A DNA stretch of 64,000 nucleotides from Neostapfia colusana (GCA_030760725.1 JASWHV010000019.1:37513944-37577943), one strand, 5' to 3'. Positions 12,418 to 25,410 are shown, counted from the stretch's first letter. Numbers and translations are program-made. Notes: generated from the letters alone by a model not told the origin.

Positions 12418-13372
12418 CTGCACGTTGATGCCTCGGTGGCCAGCGCTGTCCCTCCCGGTGACTTACGCATGAAGCAGAGAACCGACTGAAGAAAATCATG
12501 TGTGCAGCTGACATGTAGGCCCCACCTAGGTTCTCTCCTCTCTGTACTGCTGGCCGACCCTCATCTCCTAAAAAGATCTTCTCCATGTCCATCTTTTCAA
12601 TTCAAAAGCTCTGAATTTTAAAAGTGGGCTAGAAATTGAATTCACCAAATTCAGTTTAAATTGGCATTGCAAATTTGAATTTGGAATTTGAAACTGCTCA
12701 TATCAAATCCCATTTTAGCCCACCCTAAAATTAAAAGGTTGCCATTCGAATTTTTCCTAAATTTCTAAAGTATGAGGTTTCATGTGAGAGGGATAAATAG
12801 CGCTTGGGGTTGCGGTTTTATGAATAAAACATCACGCCGGGACTACTCAATACTACGAGCTGGTCGCCAACGCGATGGAAGTAGCGAGGATGTGACCTCT
12901 GCAGCTTGGTTTGTGAGTGGGAGGATCATGGCGTGAGGTGTGGAAACCACGAGTAGGTGGCCAGCTCGATGCAAGAAGCTGGAGGTGGCTGCCCTCGGTG
13001 GCGCTCGTTTAGCGTTCGGCGGCTCGAGTGAAACATAGAACGTCGGTTGCTTCAGTGGAAACAGAGAAGAGTCGCTTAGGGTGCAATTCAAAATTTTTGC
13101 TCAATGACATGTAGGATCCCACTGTCCCCCTTGAATATGAGAGCTTACACATGGGTTTTAACTTAACTTTGTCCCCCAAACATGCACTTGATCCTAGGCT
13201 AGAGTGGTGGGACACTCATGTGTGTCATCACATGTGGAAAAATTTAAACAAGTCCCAATTTTATGAACCCGAACACACAATGATGCTCAGACATCCGTTT
13301 CTTTGTATTCACGTTTTCGGGACTTTTATACTCTGTTCCTCAGAAATCAAGTCTTTAATTCTTTCCATTACA
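12418..13372. other. Unassigned older sequence between elements A and C
   Basis: No convincing gene is visible. Read on the minus strand, 12870-12418 has LTR-like texture: A/T-rich sequence with many AATTTGAA motifs, then GGTGGGGCCTACATGTCAG, then a GC-rich stretch. It may be an old LTR remnant. The last five bases, TTACA (13368-13372), would be the left target-site duplication of element C, but I found no right copy. Confidence 0.35.
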
Positions 13373-15925
13373 TGTAAAATCCCCAAAAGTGGTAGCAAGA
13401 AAATTCAGCTCATATACACTTATGAAAAATGAGGGGAATTAAAACTTTGAATTATAATAGTGTGAGTTCAAAGTGAGGGTTTAGACTTCCCAAAACCTCC
13501 AAACATGGAGATTTAAATGCACAACTTGGATCTTCATAGTCCAAATATTCAACCTGCCAAATTTCAGCTCATTTGGAGGAGTTTTAATATTTGTTTGGAA
13601 TTAAAAGGAAAAGCCCTCTAATCTGAATTTCAAATTCAGTTTCAAATTCCAATTCCCTCAATTTCAAATTTTGGGTTCACAAATGTATTCTACACCTTTG
13701 AATGAGCATCCATGCCAAAAGTTGGAAATTTTGGAGCTGGTTTGCTATATTTTTGAGGCAATACAAAGTGGAGAATTCAAATTCATTTTTCAAATTCAAA
13801 TGATCAAACCACATCCAAATTTCACACCAGAATTCAAACAAGTTGAATTCAGCAAATTCAAACTTGACTTTGGGGTGAAGTAAAGCTTTTAATGTTGAGT
13901 TGCTGGATGAAAAATATCAGAGAAATTTGACTAAACAAAGGGGGAGGTGGGGCCCTACTGTCAGCCAAACACAGCAAATGAACCGACCCCATTTTCATCC
14001 GGCTGTTCACCGCGCGCCACCGATCGACGGCTGCCTCCACCGAGCTGCTTCCTCGCTGCCCCCAAGGTCAAGTCGGTGCGCGTGGGCGATCAGGGCTGCA
14101 GCGCACTTCTATTTCTCCTCTCTGCCGTCATCCGTAGCCTCCTCAGTTTCTCTGTCCGAGCGCCGACCAGGACCGTGAGCTACCGCGCCGCTCGGTTCCT
14201 TCCGATCAACCACAGTCCTCGGAGCTCGGATGATCGAGCCCCAAACAGCAAAAAGAAGCGCAAGAGAGTGCTCCAGCCTCCACCTTTCTTTCCCCTAAGC
14301 TTCCTAGCTCGTGCTACGCGCAAACCCGAGATTGGCGCCGACGATCGGAGGTGCTCGGCGGAACCCCATTCGGTTCACAATGGACAGCGTTCTACGGCCA
14401 GCTTCACCGCCCCTTCCCTGCACAAGAAAGGTGTGTTGTTGTCTGTAGATCGTGTTACCGAAAGCCTCAGGATGTTTGATCAACCGGGTAGTGAGAATTT
14501 TGGGTTTTTCCAAACCCTAGTTCATAGCAACACTTCTCGGTCTACAATCAAATTCTTCGTGTTGCGATAGCTAGAGCTCATCCTGGTCTAGGAGAAGCTT
14601 TGTTAGATCCCTGCGATCCTTCTCGCTCAAACGGAGCCGGAAACCATCAAGAACTGAAGGAGTTCTTTGAGTTTTTGTCGCCGCCGGCGTTTTGCGGGCT
14701 CGGGTCGCCGGTGAGGTCCCCTCTCCGGTGGTTTTCATGGAGAGCGAGCTATGGGTCGATGTTGTCCATGGGACACTGGTGCTTTTGGAGCAAACCCTAG
14801 CCCGAAAGACCCACTGTTGAGGGAGAGCGAGGTCGCCGAAGTAAGGTTCGACATGGTCGCCGGTGCAAGCACCTTTCCGGCCGTTGTCATCGGCTCCCGA
14901 CCCCACCATCGTGTTCAGCACGGTGTAGAACTCACAGGTGGCGAGTTTGATGAAGTTTGGACCACGGGAACCCCGTCCCGGCGAGCCTCGCCGGCGTGCG
15001 CCGCTGCGGGAGACGCGGGCAGCACGAGGAAGACGAAGGAGGGCCGGGTCCCACCGGTCGGCCTCCGTATGCGCCCGGGGATCGGATTGTGGCTCGGGAT
15101 CGACTGTGGCTGCGCGGGAATAACCCCGTAGCCCCCCCCGGTGTTGCCGAAATCTGACTAGTCCGAATTAAAACAGTGGGCCCAGCCCAATTATTTGAAG
15201 TTTCTATTAGAGAAATAATTTCAGGAATTAGCTGATCTTTACAAGGCCATAACTTTGTGTAGAAAACTCCAAAAAGAGTGAGACCAATTTTGTTGGATTC
15301 CTCATGAGGAGTACTTCACAGAGAAACCAAATTTTGTCTATGAAAATGCCCAGGATTTCTGTAGAATTGTTTTTAGTAAATCCTTTAGGGATTTATTATA
15401 GGAGAAATTCTTTATGAAATATTCCCAAATTTGGGCAGCAAATCCTCTTCATAGATACTGATCTCCAGTAAAAATTTGGGCTTCATTGGAGTTCATTTTC
15501 TAGGTCAAATTACCTTCCCATGTTCAGCTTTTATTTGGAAAATTCAATTTAAACAGAACTTTTCAGAACTCCTGTCCAACTTCAAAAATTCATATCTCTC
15601 TGATGGTAGCTCCAAAAATGGTGAAACAAATTTTTTTAGAACCATGGAGAGTTACCCTAATCAGATCTTTCATTTATAGCTATGTCAAAGCTCCTGATTT
15701 GGGCTCAAAATTCAGATAAGCATTGTACTTGTAGGTATTTTAAAGACTACATTATGCAATGACATGTCTCCAAATTTGGCTCAAATCATCCTTAGAGGGT
15801 CTAGTATCCACTGTAAAATTCCCAAAGCCAATTAAGGATTTTTAAATAGCAGTAGCTATGAATAGAAGTCCAATTCTTATAAATCCTTAATACTTATACA
15901 TATATTTTATTACATTTAATAATAG

Positions 15926-17182
15926 TGACCGAAGTTGAGGACGCACCGGAGCCGTTGGACGTCCTCCCACCAGAAGCTGACTTTCCGTTTAACTCGCAAC
16001 CAGGCAAGCCCCGGTTTGCACTTAAGTACCTTTTATAAAGTTTTCATTTGTATCATTTATGTCTAGGTTGAATGTTTGCATTATAGTTAGGGTGATTGAA
16101 ACCCCACTTGCACAGCCTCTTTAAATCCTATGGAGGGTTGGGTACTTTATAAACTCGGCGAGTAGAGAATGCCATGCTAATGTATAGGATCTCGGTAGAA
16201 GTCGAGTGGTTGGAAGCTACTCGCGAGATAGTACTTGTCACCCGGAAAGAAAAAAGGTAGATAATGGCTTGAGTTGTAAAAAAATGAGACCCAGCAGGGG
16301 GGATAGGATGCAGTGAGCAGAGGTCTCATGTGCGTAGCCCTGTTGGTGTCGGTTGAGGACCGTCCGTGTGTGCCCCTGCTGGACAAGTATCGAACAGTAC
16401 CGGATGCATACTGGCATATGGGAACCAGGAAACCGATGTAATTGGTTAACCTGGGTGCCGAGGCTTACCCAACCGTAAATAGGAGTGGGTTGAGGGTAGC
16501 AAGGTGTAAATCTGCCGGTGGGCACAGTCACGCTCCACTCGGGGACCTCCTACCCGTTACTGATGGACCGGTTCGGCATTTGGGTTGCCTTTGAAAGGTT
16601 GTTGCATACAACAGAGTAGGAAGGGGTGTGGAATCACACTTCTGAAAGTGGGTGTATGCAACGTGTTATCCGGGTGTGTCTTGATTGCAATCACCGTCCC
16701 TCGCGGTTATTTGAGTATCCGCTTGTTCACTGCGCTGTGACGTAGTAAGAAGTGATATAAGACAACTAAAAAATGCTGTATTGATCTATTAATGTCTTGA
16801 AAACCTTGTATGCTGTAGTTATAGAGCTAATTAAGTTTATATTCCACTTTGGGCCTCACCACATCGGAGGAAAGCGTTTCTTGTTTGATTGTGGACTTCC
16901 GATGTGAGGGTTGCCTAAGGCTCATTAAACTGTTGCTATAAAACGGAAAATAAGGATCAACATGTAGGCGTGTCTTTATGGCAAAGTCCTTTCCCTATCT
17001 TACACATCCTTGCATGTAGAGTTCCATGCCTAGGGTTGACGGTTAAGACTTGCTGAGCCTTCGTGCTCACGGTTGCAATTTTTGAGCTGTGTGCAGGTGA
17101 GAGTTATGAGGAAGTTTCCGAGGACGAGGCGATGCCCCCATCGGGGTACACGGCCGAGCTGGAGCCCTGCACGCCGCTGTGA
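15926..17182 (+). CDS. Putative spliced LTR mini-ORF in C 5' LTR (exons 15926-16003 and 17097-17182)
   Basis: Block one follows AATAG and ends CCAG before GCAAGC (GC donor at 16004). Block two follows GTGTGCAG and ends with TGA at 17180-17182. Block one is 78 nt, one codon shorter than in element B (81 nt), and the splice phase is the same. The conserved C-terminus reads about AELEPCTPL against AEWELYTPR in the A family and VEWESCTPQS in B. No start codon exon was identified. Confidence 0.42.
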
Positions 17183-17372
17183 TTCTCCGGTTTCATGCTG
17201 CTAGTGTGTAGCGTCCCTGGGCTGGACGGCTGCACTTTTGCTTAGTTAGGATTTGAGAGTAGCTATGTATATAACTTCCGCTGTATAATTAAGTTTTGTA
17301 AAAAGACTTCCGCTGTTTTATATCAAATAAAAGTTTGTATGTTGTTCTTTATTCTTTTCGTGTGTGCTGTTG

Positions 17373-17393
17373 GGTGCCGCATCGCACGGCACC
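17373..17393 (+). promoter_or_regulatory. LTR-terminal hairpin, C family
   Basis: The 7-bp stem GGTGCCG/CGGCACC encloses the loop CATCGCA. It lies downstream of a polyadenylation-like AAATAAAA (about 17325). Confidence 0.55.
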
Positions 17394-17443
17394 ACCCTAT
17401 GCGATCCTGGAGTGGGTGAACCACCGGGTGGTCTCCACAGTCG

Positions 17444-17458
17444 TGGTATCAGAACCGC
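17444..17458 (+). other. Primer binding site (initiator Met tRNA type) of element C
   Basis: TGGTATCAGAACCGC begins four bases after the LTR end. It resembles the usual plant primer site TGGTATCAGAGC with G-to-A and later differences. The match in element B is exact over 12 bases. Confidence 0.85.
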
Positions 17459-19017
17459 ATTGGGAATAGCACGCTCGAAAAGAGCCTATTTTAAAAAATT
17501 AGAAGTAGTCGAGTGAGGATTAGTCTTTAAGCCCGAATAAGGTCTATGATAGTAGTAGTTACTAAGGTGGAAAAGGTAACTTATGTGTTATACATTCTGT
17601 AACGATGCTTCGACGTCAGGTAAGAGGTAAGGTACGCCACCGCAGGCGGATCAATTGCGGTAACTCCCCATACGAGTAATAGTATGGTATGGTATACCGT
17701 GGCTTGGCACTGTAGTGAATATGAGTCTCTGAACCTCTCAATTGTTCTGAGAGCATATGAAAATGCTGATCTCCAGCGTGCTTTAGGCAAAAGTGAGAAT
17801 ACCCCATCGTGTGGTAAGCAACACGATAGTATGCAACTCTTGAACGTTCAATGTTCAAAGGGCCATACGCAGTGCTCGCCATCGGCGTGCCTCAATGGTC
17901 ATGAGGCAGTAGGTGGTATCCGTTGGGTTGATAAAATTCTCAACCGTGACGACCCGTTCGCGCTCTACTCGGGTTCCCCGTCGTGTGGTGTGAAAACACG
18001 ACCATGTACCTTGAGACGTGGCTTGACTCAAGGACGATCCGTATGGCAATGATACGGACCGTATGTTTTTACTATGATATGGAACTGCCTGAAATGTCGA
18101 AAACCCTTGTGTGCACAATTATTGTGTATTTTTCTGCAGGTACATTAACCACGTTAGTGCATGACGTGTAGGAACCGTTTGTGAGTGACGACTTTAGTTC
18201 CACCATTTGACACCTATATGCCGGAATACCGGTTTAGGATTTTTCTCTGGTGAGGAAACGTAGTACCGACTGGATAAAAGTTTATTTTCAAAGAAAAGAG
18301 TCAAAATGAAGTTTAGGAATCCATTTAGGGGTTAGTGAACTCCTATATTGAACTCAGAGTCAATTGGGAGTATAGATTCAATCTCAAAAGCTTAGGAACA
18401 ATCTCTCCTGTTTTTGGCATAAATGTTTCTGAACCTGAACAGGGCATAACTTAAGATTGGTTGAACCAATGGAGGTGTGGGATACCATTCTGGAAAGTTT
18501 TAGAAGTCCTCTACAACTTTTCTGTAGAGCTCCAGAACAAAATCTCCCTCCAAAGGTGTGAAAATCTCAGATGAGTAGGTACTGTCCAGAAACAGGGCAG
18601 ACCAAATGCTGTCTGGAATTTTCCGTATTTCGACCAAAACACTTAGTTTCACCGTTCGATGTCCAGTGGCTGTTGTAAACACAGCGAGTTGGAGTCGAAG
18701 GGTTTATGCATTTGACACATCACTTCGAGTTAGTACATGTTTGGGTCCAATACAATAGCGAGGAATTACGCATGCTAACACACTTAACATCCCGTGGTGA
18801 CCCCGATGGTCGAAATGAACTTTTAAACCCATAAAGTTCAATACTTTGGAACTCGATCGTGTGACACGGTCCTGGGATGTATATGTTGCATAAAGTTTAT
18901 ACGTTATCCATATGTGTGATTGTTATGCGCATTTTTATCCCATTCTCGCACTACTATTGTATAGACTGGATGAAATAAACCAACACGTGCTGATCGTTTG
19001 AATGGTCCGAATGCAGA
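17459..19017 (+). other. Untranslated leader of element C
   Basis: No long ORF is visible. It contains copies of a degenerate phrase (CTGGAAAGTTTTAGAAGTCC, then a GTAGAGCTCCAGA-like part) shared with the leaders of elements B and D. A conserved stretch near 18890-18930 (ATAAAGTTTAT..TTATCCATATGTGTGA) also lies upstream of gag in B. It ends GCAG just before the gag ATG, a splice-acceptor-like site. Confidence 0.6.
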
Positions 19018-22000
19018 ATGGTGCGGACACGTTCAACGCAAGAGGAGGGAGGTCCAAGTCAGGTTCGTGGTGATGAGTCTCCACCTCCGGAGCAAACCAC
19101 GACGCAGCAGCAACCACCTCCTCCACCGCCAGAACTTCCAAGGAATCTTGCGGAGGTTCTCGCTGCAGTGCTCAGCTCGCGCGACGAGCAAACCGAGTTA
19201 CTGCAGATGTTGGTGCAGAAGAATGCGTCCCATCAGGGAGGACGCCAAGACAATGGGCAACGCCAGCCCCAACAAAGCTCGTATTCAGAATTCATGGTGA
19301 CCCATCCACCGGTCTTCATGGAGGCCGAAGAACCTTTGGAGGCGGACAGCGTTATCCGCACTCTAGAGGTAAAGTTCGGGCTGCTGCGATGCACCGAACA
19401 TCAGAAGGCGCTGTATGCAGCGCAACAGCTTCAAGGAGAAGCCGGTACCTGGTGGGCGAACTACACCGCCTCCTTACCGGCTGGCCATGCCGTCACATGG
19501 ATGGAGTTCCGGGAGGCGTTCCACGCCTATAACATACCTCCCGGTGTGATGGAAATGAAGCTCCAGGAGTTCCTGGCGCTACGACAGGGCGAGAGGAGTG
19601 CTCATGAGTACTCCAGGTTATCAACCGGCTGGTGCAGTATGCGCCAGGATTTCTGGGCACGGAAGACAACAAGCGCAATGCATTCTTCCGGGGCCTTAAC
19701 TCCAAGATGAAGGTCCATCTCGCCCAGAGCAATCGCGGCACATTCAACGACCTAGTTAATGCCGCGATTCTACATGAGAATGCTCAGCACGAGCGTGGTT
19801 CTGACAAGAGGAAACGCAGCGCGCTGACGAGCAGCAGTGGTGGAACGCCACAGAAATACCGCGTGGTGTATCGCTCACCATCCGGTCAGAGATGGCAGCC
19901 ACCGGCGCGACCGCCTCAGTTTCGCGGGCGGCAATATAATGCGCCGGGCTTTCGACCGACGTATCCACCACAGCAACAGCAGCAGCAAAGGATGGTTCCG
20001 CGTGCGCCTCATTTTCAACAGCGTGCACCGAGATTCCGTCCTCAAGTTGGCGGGACCCCGACACCTTACACGTGCTACACGTGTGGCCGTGTCGGGCACA
20101 TTTCAAGAGACTGCCCGAGCCGCGACAGGGCAGGGGTGCAGCACCATATCAGGGTGCTAATCAGCCCCGCAACCAGCCCAAGAAACCAGCACCAAAACCC
20201 GGCAACGTCCATCACTTAGCTATCAAAGACGTGCCGGAAGGCGAACCCGTCCTCGCGGGTACGTTCTCTTACCTAGGTCATCCCGTAGTCATACTTTTTG
20301 ACTCCGGTGCCACCCATAATTTCATAAGTCAGTCTTATGTTATTAAATATCAACTGCCTATCATTCCCACAAATAATTCATATTTGATATGTTCTCCGGG
20401 TGGGAAAATAACAGCTGATAGAATGGTCTATAGAGCACCATTACAGTTGGGTGGGAATCTATATCCGACTTCTCTGATCATGTTAGAGAGTAAAAAACTT
20501 GATGTCATTTTAGGAATGTCATGGCTACATCGCCATGGTGCTGTTCTTTACATCATTCCGTGTGTGGTTCGTTTAAACTCTCCACTTCATGAACCACATG
20601 TTCTTATTCTTGACCGTTCGGTTCAAGAAACCCCAGCCACCTATAATACGGAAGCCACGAAACTTGAGGATATTTGTGTGGTCCGTGAATACCCGGATGT
20701 CTTTCCGGATGATCTTCCGGGCATGCCACCCGAAAGAGATGTCGAGTTCAAGATTGAACTCGTACCTGGGACGACACCGATCTCACGGAGAACGTACAAG
20801 ATGGCTCCGAATGAGCTGGCTGAATTAAAGGAGCAGCTCAATGATTTGATGAAGAAGGGTTTCATTCGACCGAGTTCCTCGCCATGGGGATGCTCGGCGC
20901 TGTTTGTGAAGAAAAAGGATGAAACCTTGAGGTTGTGTGTGGACTACCGACCTCTCAACGCCATCACCATCAAGAATAAATATCCACTGCCCCGCATCGA
21001 TATATTATTCGATCAACTTGTGGGTGCGAGTGTATTTTCGAAGATGGATCTTCGCTCCGGATATCACCAAATCAAGATCCGAGCGGAAGATATTCCGAAG
21101 ACGGCCTTCTCGACGAGATATGGGTTGTATGAATACCTCGTCATGTCCTTTGGTCTCACCAACGCCCCGGCACACTTCATGTATCTCGTGAACTCAGTGT
21201 TCATGCCGGAGTTGGACAAGTTTGTGGTGGTGTTCATAGACGACATCTTGGTCTACTCTAAGTCTGAAGAAGAACATGCCAAACACTTGCATATCGTACT
21301 TCAACGATTAAGAGACCATAAGCTTTATGCCAAGTTCAGCAAGTGCGAGTTTTGGATCAGCCAAGTGCCATTACTTGGTCATATCATCTCTGCAGAAGGC
21401 ATTGCAGTTGATCCAAGCAAGATCGAACAAGTGCTGAAATGGAAGTCCCCCACATCAGTCCATGAAGTCAGGAGTTTCCTCGGGTTAGCAGGATATTATC
21501 GGAGATTCATACCAAATTTCTCCAAGCTTGCTAAGCCGATGACTGAACTGTTGAAGAAGGGGATCAAATATGTTTGGAGCTCAGCTTGTGAAGAAGCTTT
21601 CCAGGTATTAGTGAAGCATCTTACAACAGCCCCGGTGTTAGCTCAACCGGATACAACCAAGCCCTTCGACGTATATTGTGATGCGTCCGGTATCAGGCTT
21701 GGCTGTGTATTGATGCAAGGAGGAAGAGTGGTCGCCTATGGCTCACGTCAACTCCGTAACCACGAGCAGCACTATCCGACTCATGATCTCGAGCTTGCTG
21801 CTGTTGTATTGGCCTTGAAGATGTGGAGGCTCTATTTGCTTGGGAACTTAGTGCACCTCTACACTGACCATAAGAGTTTGAAGTATATCTTCACTCAAAA
21901 GGAGTTGAATATGCGGCAACGGAGATGGCTAGAACTGATCAAAGACTATGAGATCGAGATTCACTACCATCCCGGGAAGGCAAACGTGGTTGCCGATGCC

Positions 22001-23554
22001 TTAAGCCGCAAATTCCATGTCAACAGTCTGTCCATCACCCCACTTGAAGAGGAGGAGCCGAGTCTGTACTTGGTTCCATATGGGGCATTATATAATCTTG
22101 CTCTCATCCCAACCATAAGAGAGGAGATTATGGAAGCTCAGAAGAAGGACATGGGAATGTCGCACATCCGGAGAAGAATGGAGAATGGCGAAATGAAATG
22201 CTTCCGAAGAGATGAACACGACACGCTATGGTTTAAAGACCGTATAGTGGTACCCCGTGACATGAAGCTTCGGAAGAAAATCTTGGACGAGGCTCATTTG
22301 TCCAAGTATTCTATTCATCCGGGCAGCAACAAGATGTACCAGGATCTGAAAACCAGATTTTGGTGGACACGGATGAAAAGAGAAATCGTGAAATACGTAT
22401 CCGAATGTGATACGTGTCGGCGTGTGAAGGCCGACCATATGCGTAAAGCCGGACAGCTGCAACCATTGAACATTCCGGCGTGGAAGTGGGAGGATATCAG
22501 CATGGACTTCATAGTCGGATTACCTCTCATGTCTCACAAACATGACTCAATTTGGGCGATAGTCGATCGCCTAACCAAGTCGGCTCATTTTATCCCCGTA
22601 CATACAAAGTACGTGGCCAAGCAATATGTGGAGCTGTACATTGCAAAGATCTTGTGTTTGCACGGTGTTCCCCGCTCCATCATTTCAGATCGCGGTGCGC
22701 TGTTCGTCCCTCGGTTTTGGGAACAGCTGCACGCATCATTGGGGACCAAACTGATCCGAAGCTCCACGTATCACCCGCAGACAGATGGTCAAACTGAACG
22801 GGTGAATCAAGTGCTTGAAGACATGCTACGCGCTTGTGCCATCCACCACGGCAAGAATTGGGACGATCAATTGCCGTTGGCAGAGTTTTCTTACAACAAT
22901 GGCTATCAACCTAGCATCAAGATGGCGCCGTATGAAACTCTCTACGGCCGGAAATGTCGCACACCTCTCAACTGGTGCGAGTCCGGCGAGCAAGTTATCT
23001 ACGGCATTGAACTTGTGAATGAAGCTGAAGAACGAGTGCGAGTGATACAAGCCAATCTTAAGGCTGCTCAATCTCGTTAGAAGAGCTATGCGGATAAAAG
23101 ACGCCGCCCTCTCCACTTCGACATCGGGGACCATGTTTATGTCCGTGTGTCTCCGATGAAGGGAATTCATCGTTTCGGAGTGAAGGGTAAACTTGCGCCG
23201 CGGTTCATTGGTCCGTTCACCATCATTGACAGATGCGGACCCATGGCCTATCGCTTGGATTTACCGGCGTCACTCGCAGGCATTCAAAACGTCTTCCACA
23301 TCTCTCAGCTGAGGAAGTGCCTCAAACCCTCAGCTGAAATCCGCACTGACGACATAGAAGTCCTTCAACCGGACCTCACGTATACGGAGTATCCGATCCG
23401 GATCATCGATGAAAAGACTCGTGCCACAAGAAACCGGACCTTATGGTTCTACAAGGTCTTGTGGAGTAACCATACCGCTGATGAGGCGACATGGGAAAGC
23501 GAGGATTATCTACGCACGTATTATCCGGACTTGCTATCATCATATACCCGGTAA
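19018..23554 (+). pseudogene. gag-pol of element C (two frameshifts, one nonsense codon)
   Basis: Gag starts at ATG 19018. Frameshifts occur near 19615 and between about 20115 and 20140. From there pol runs open to TAG 23078-23080 and, in the same frame, on to a stop at 23552-23554. Domains: CCHC knuckle (about 20071-20112), protease DSGATHNF (about 20300), reverse transcriptase with FIDDILVYSK (about 21235), RNase H (YCDASG about 21675), integrase with HHCC zinc module (about 22290-22430), and catalytic D 22505, D 22688 and E 22796 spaced as DD35E. A chromodomain follows (about 23395-23530), as in Tekay-type elements; that domain class is known to guide integration to chromatin marks. The TAG falls at the same glutamine codon as a TAG in element A. 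Confidence 0.93.
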
Positions 23555-23582
23555 AGTTTTCCCCACTTTGCTTTTCCTTTGG

Positions 23583-23618
23583 AATCTCGGGACGAGATTC
23601 TTTTTAAGGGGGGAGGGA
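23583..23618 (+). promoter_or_regulatory. Hairpin (23583-23599) and polypurine tract (23606-23618) of element C
   Basis: AATCTCG-GGA-CGAGATT, six bases, then AAGGGGGGAGGGA directly against the 3' LTR start, as in element A. Confidence 0.8.
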
Positions 23619-25217
23619 TGTAAAATCCCCAAAAGTGGTAGCAAGAAAATTCAGCTTATATACACTTATGAAAAATGAGGGGAATTAAAACTTTGAATTA
23701 TAATAGTGTGGGTTTGAAGTGAGGGTTTAGACTTACCAAAACCTCCAAACATGGAGATCTAAATGCACAACTTGGATCTTCATAGTCCAAATATTCAACC
23801 TGCCAAATTTCAGCTCATTTGGAGGAGTTTTAATATTTGTTTGGGATTAAAAGGAAAAACCCTCTAATCTGAATTTCAAATTCAGTTTCAAATTCCAATT
23901 CCCTCAATTTCAAAATTTGGGTTCACAAATGTGTTCTCCAACTTTGAATGAGCAGCCATGCCAAAAGTTGGAAATTTTGGAGCTGGTTTGCTATATTTTT
24001 GAGGCAATACAAAGTGGAGAATTCAAATTCATTTTTCAAATTCAAATGATCAAACCACATCCAAATTTCACACCAGAATTCAAACAAGTTGAATTCAGAA
24101 AATTCAAACTTGACTTTGGGGTGAAGTAAAGCTTTTAATGTTGAGTTGCTGGATGAAAAATATCAGAGAAATTTGACTAAACAAAGGGGGAGGTGGGCCC
24201 TACTGTCAGCAAGACACAGCAAATGAACCGACCCCGTTTTCATCCGGCTGTTCACCGCGCGCCACCGATCGACGGCTGCCTCCACCGAGCTGCTTCCTCG
24301 CTGCCCCCAAGGTCAAGTCGGTGCGCGTGGGCGATCAGGGCTGCAGCGCACTTCTATTTCTCCTGTCTGCCGTCATCCGTAGCCTCCTCAGTTTCTCTGT
24401 CCGAGCGCCGACCAGGACCGTGAGCTACCGCTCGGACAGATAAACTGAGGAGGCTACGGATGACGGCAGAGAGGAGAAATAGAAGTGCGCTGCAGCCCCG
24501 ATCGCCCACGCGCACCGACTTGACCTTGGGGGCAGCAAGGAAGCAGCTCGGTGGAGGCAGCCATCGATCGGTGGCGTGCGGTGAACAGCCGGATAAAAAC
24601 GGGGTCGGTTCATTTGCTGTTTCTGGCTGACAGTAGGGCCCCACCTCCCCTTTGTTTAGTCAAATTTCTCTGATATTTTTCATCCAGAAACTCAACATTA
24701 AAAGCTTTACTTCACCCCAAAGTCATGTTTGAATTTGCTAAATTCAACTTGTTTGAATTTTGGTGTGAAATTTGGATGTGGTTTGATCATTTGAATTTGA
24801 AAAATGAATTTGAATTCTCCACTTTGTATTGCCTGAAAAATATAGCTAACCAGCTCCAAAATTTCCATCTTTTGGCATGGCTGCTCATTCAAAGGTGGAG
24901 AACACATTTGTGAACCCAAATTTTGAAATTGAGGGAATTGGAATTTGAAACTGAATTTGAAATTCAGATTAGAGGGCTTTTCCTTTTAATCCCAAACAAA
25001 TATTAAAACTCCTCCAAATGAGCTGAAATTTGGCAGGTTGAATATTTGGACTATGAAGATCCAAGTTGTGCATTTAGATCTCCATGTTTGGAGGTTTTGA
25101 TAAGTCTAAACCCTCACTTTGAACTCACACTATTATAATTCAAAGTTTTAATTCCCCTCATTTTTCATAAGTGTATATGAGCTGAATTGTCTTGCTACCA
25201 CTTTTGGGGATTTTACA
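23619..25217. repeat. Head-to-head LTR palindrome: arms 23619-24405 and 24431-25217, loop of 25 bases
   Basis: Arm one is the first 787 bp of the element C 3' LTR in plus orientation. Arm two is an inverted copy of the same 787 bp, ending GGATTTTACA, the complement of the LTR start. I compared about 350 bp and saw roughly eight differences between the arms, and about 13 between arm one and the 5' LTR. The arms are thus closer to each other than to the 5' LTR. The missing 3' part of the LTR (about 3.2 kb) is not found here. Confidence 0.93.
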
Positions 25218-25410
25218 ATATAGTCTTCCGCTGTAGCTTATTTTGAGATAAGTATTTGTAAAATACTCTTTGTACGCTTCCGCAAAACATATTTGTGTAA
25301 TATGATGTTGTCCTCGACCCATGAGCTGTTAGGTATCGCATTGCACGGCACCACCCGACGAGGTCCTCGGGCGAGCGGCACGGCCCCGTGAATGAGCGGT
25401 GGTCCGGGCC
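25218..25410 (+). repeat. 3' end of a diverged LTR (remnant)
   Basis: It contains CTTCCGCTGTA, polyadenylation-like A/T-rich sequence and a terminal hairpin (25332-25352, GGTATCG/CGGCACC), like the U5 ends of LTRs A and C but clearly diverged from both. It begins exactly where the palindrome ends. The right boundary is uncertain. Confidence 0.5.

Larger units (their letters stand above)
13373..17439 (+). repeat. 5' LTR of element C (4067 bp)
   Basis: It begins TGTAAAATCCCC and ends GTCTCCACA four bases before the primer binding site. The organisation matches the other families: A/T-rich U3, GC-rich block from about 13947, an intron-like A/T-rich stretch, exon-like blocks at 15926-16003 and 17097-17182, then the LTR-terminal hairpin. 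Confidence 0.92.
13373..24430 (+). mobile_element. Element C: Ty3/gypsy chromovirus with rearranged 3' end
   Basis: 5' LTR 13373-17439, primer binding site 17444, untranslated leader, gag-pol 19018-23554, polypurine tract 23606-23618 and the start of the 3' LTR at 23619. The 3' LTR runs only about 810 bp before it turns into an inverted copy of itself. No ORF0 is present between leader and gag, unlike element B. Protease, reverse transcriptase, RNase H and integrase lie in one uninterrupted frame; gag has frameshifts. Confidence 0.92.

Noticed and set aside
13947..14570. 207-codon open frame in the C 5' LTR
   Set aside because: It lies in the GC-rich promoter/leader block, is Ser/Arg/Pro-rich, and is not kept as a frame in the other LTR families.
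25216..25222. ATATA as the right target-site duplication of element C
   Set aside because: The left flank is TTACA, so the two do not match. The true right end of C is missing or rearranged.
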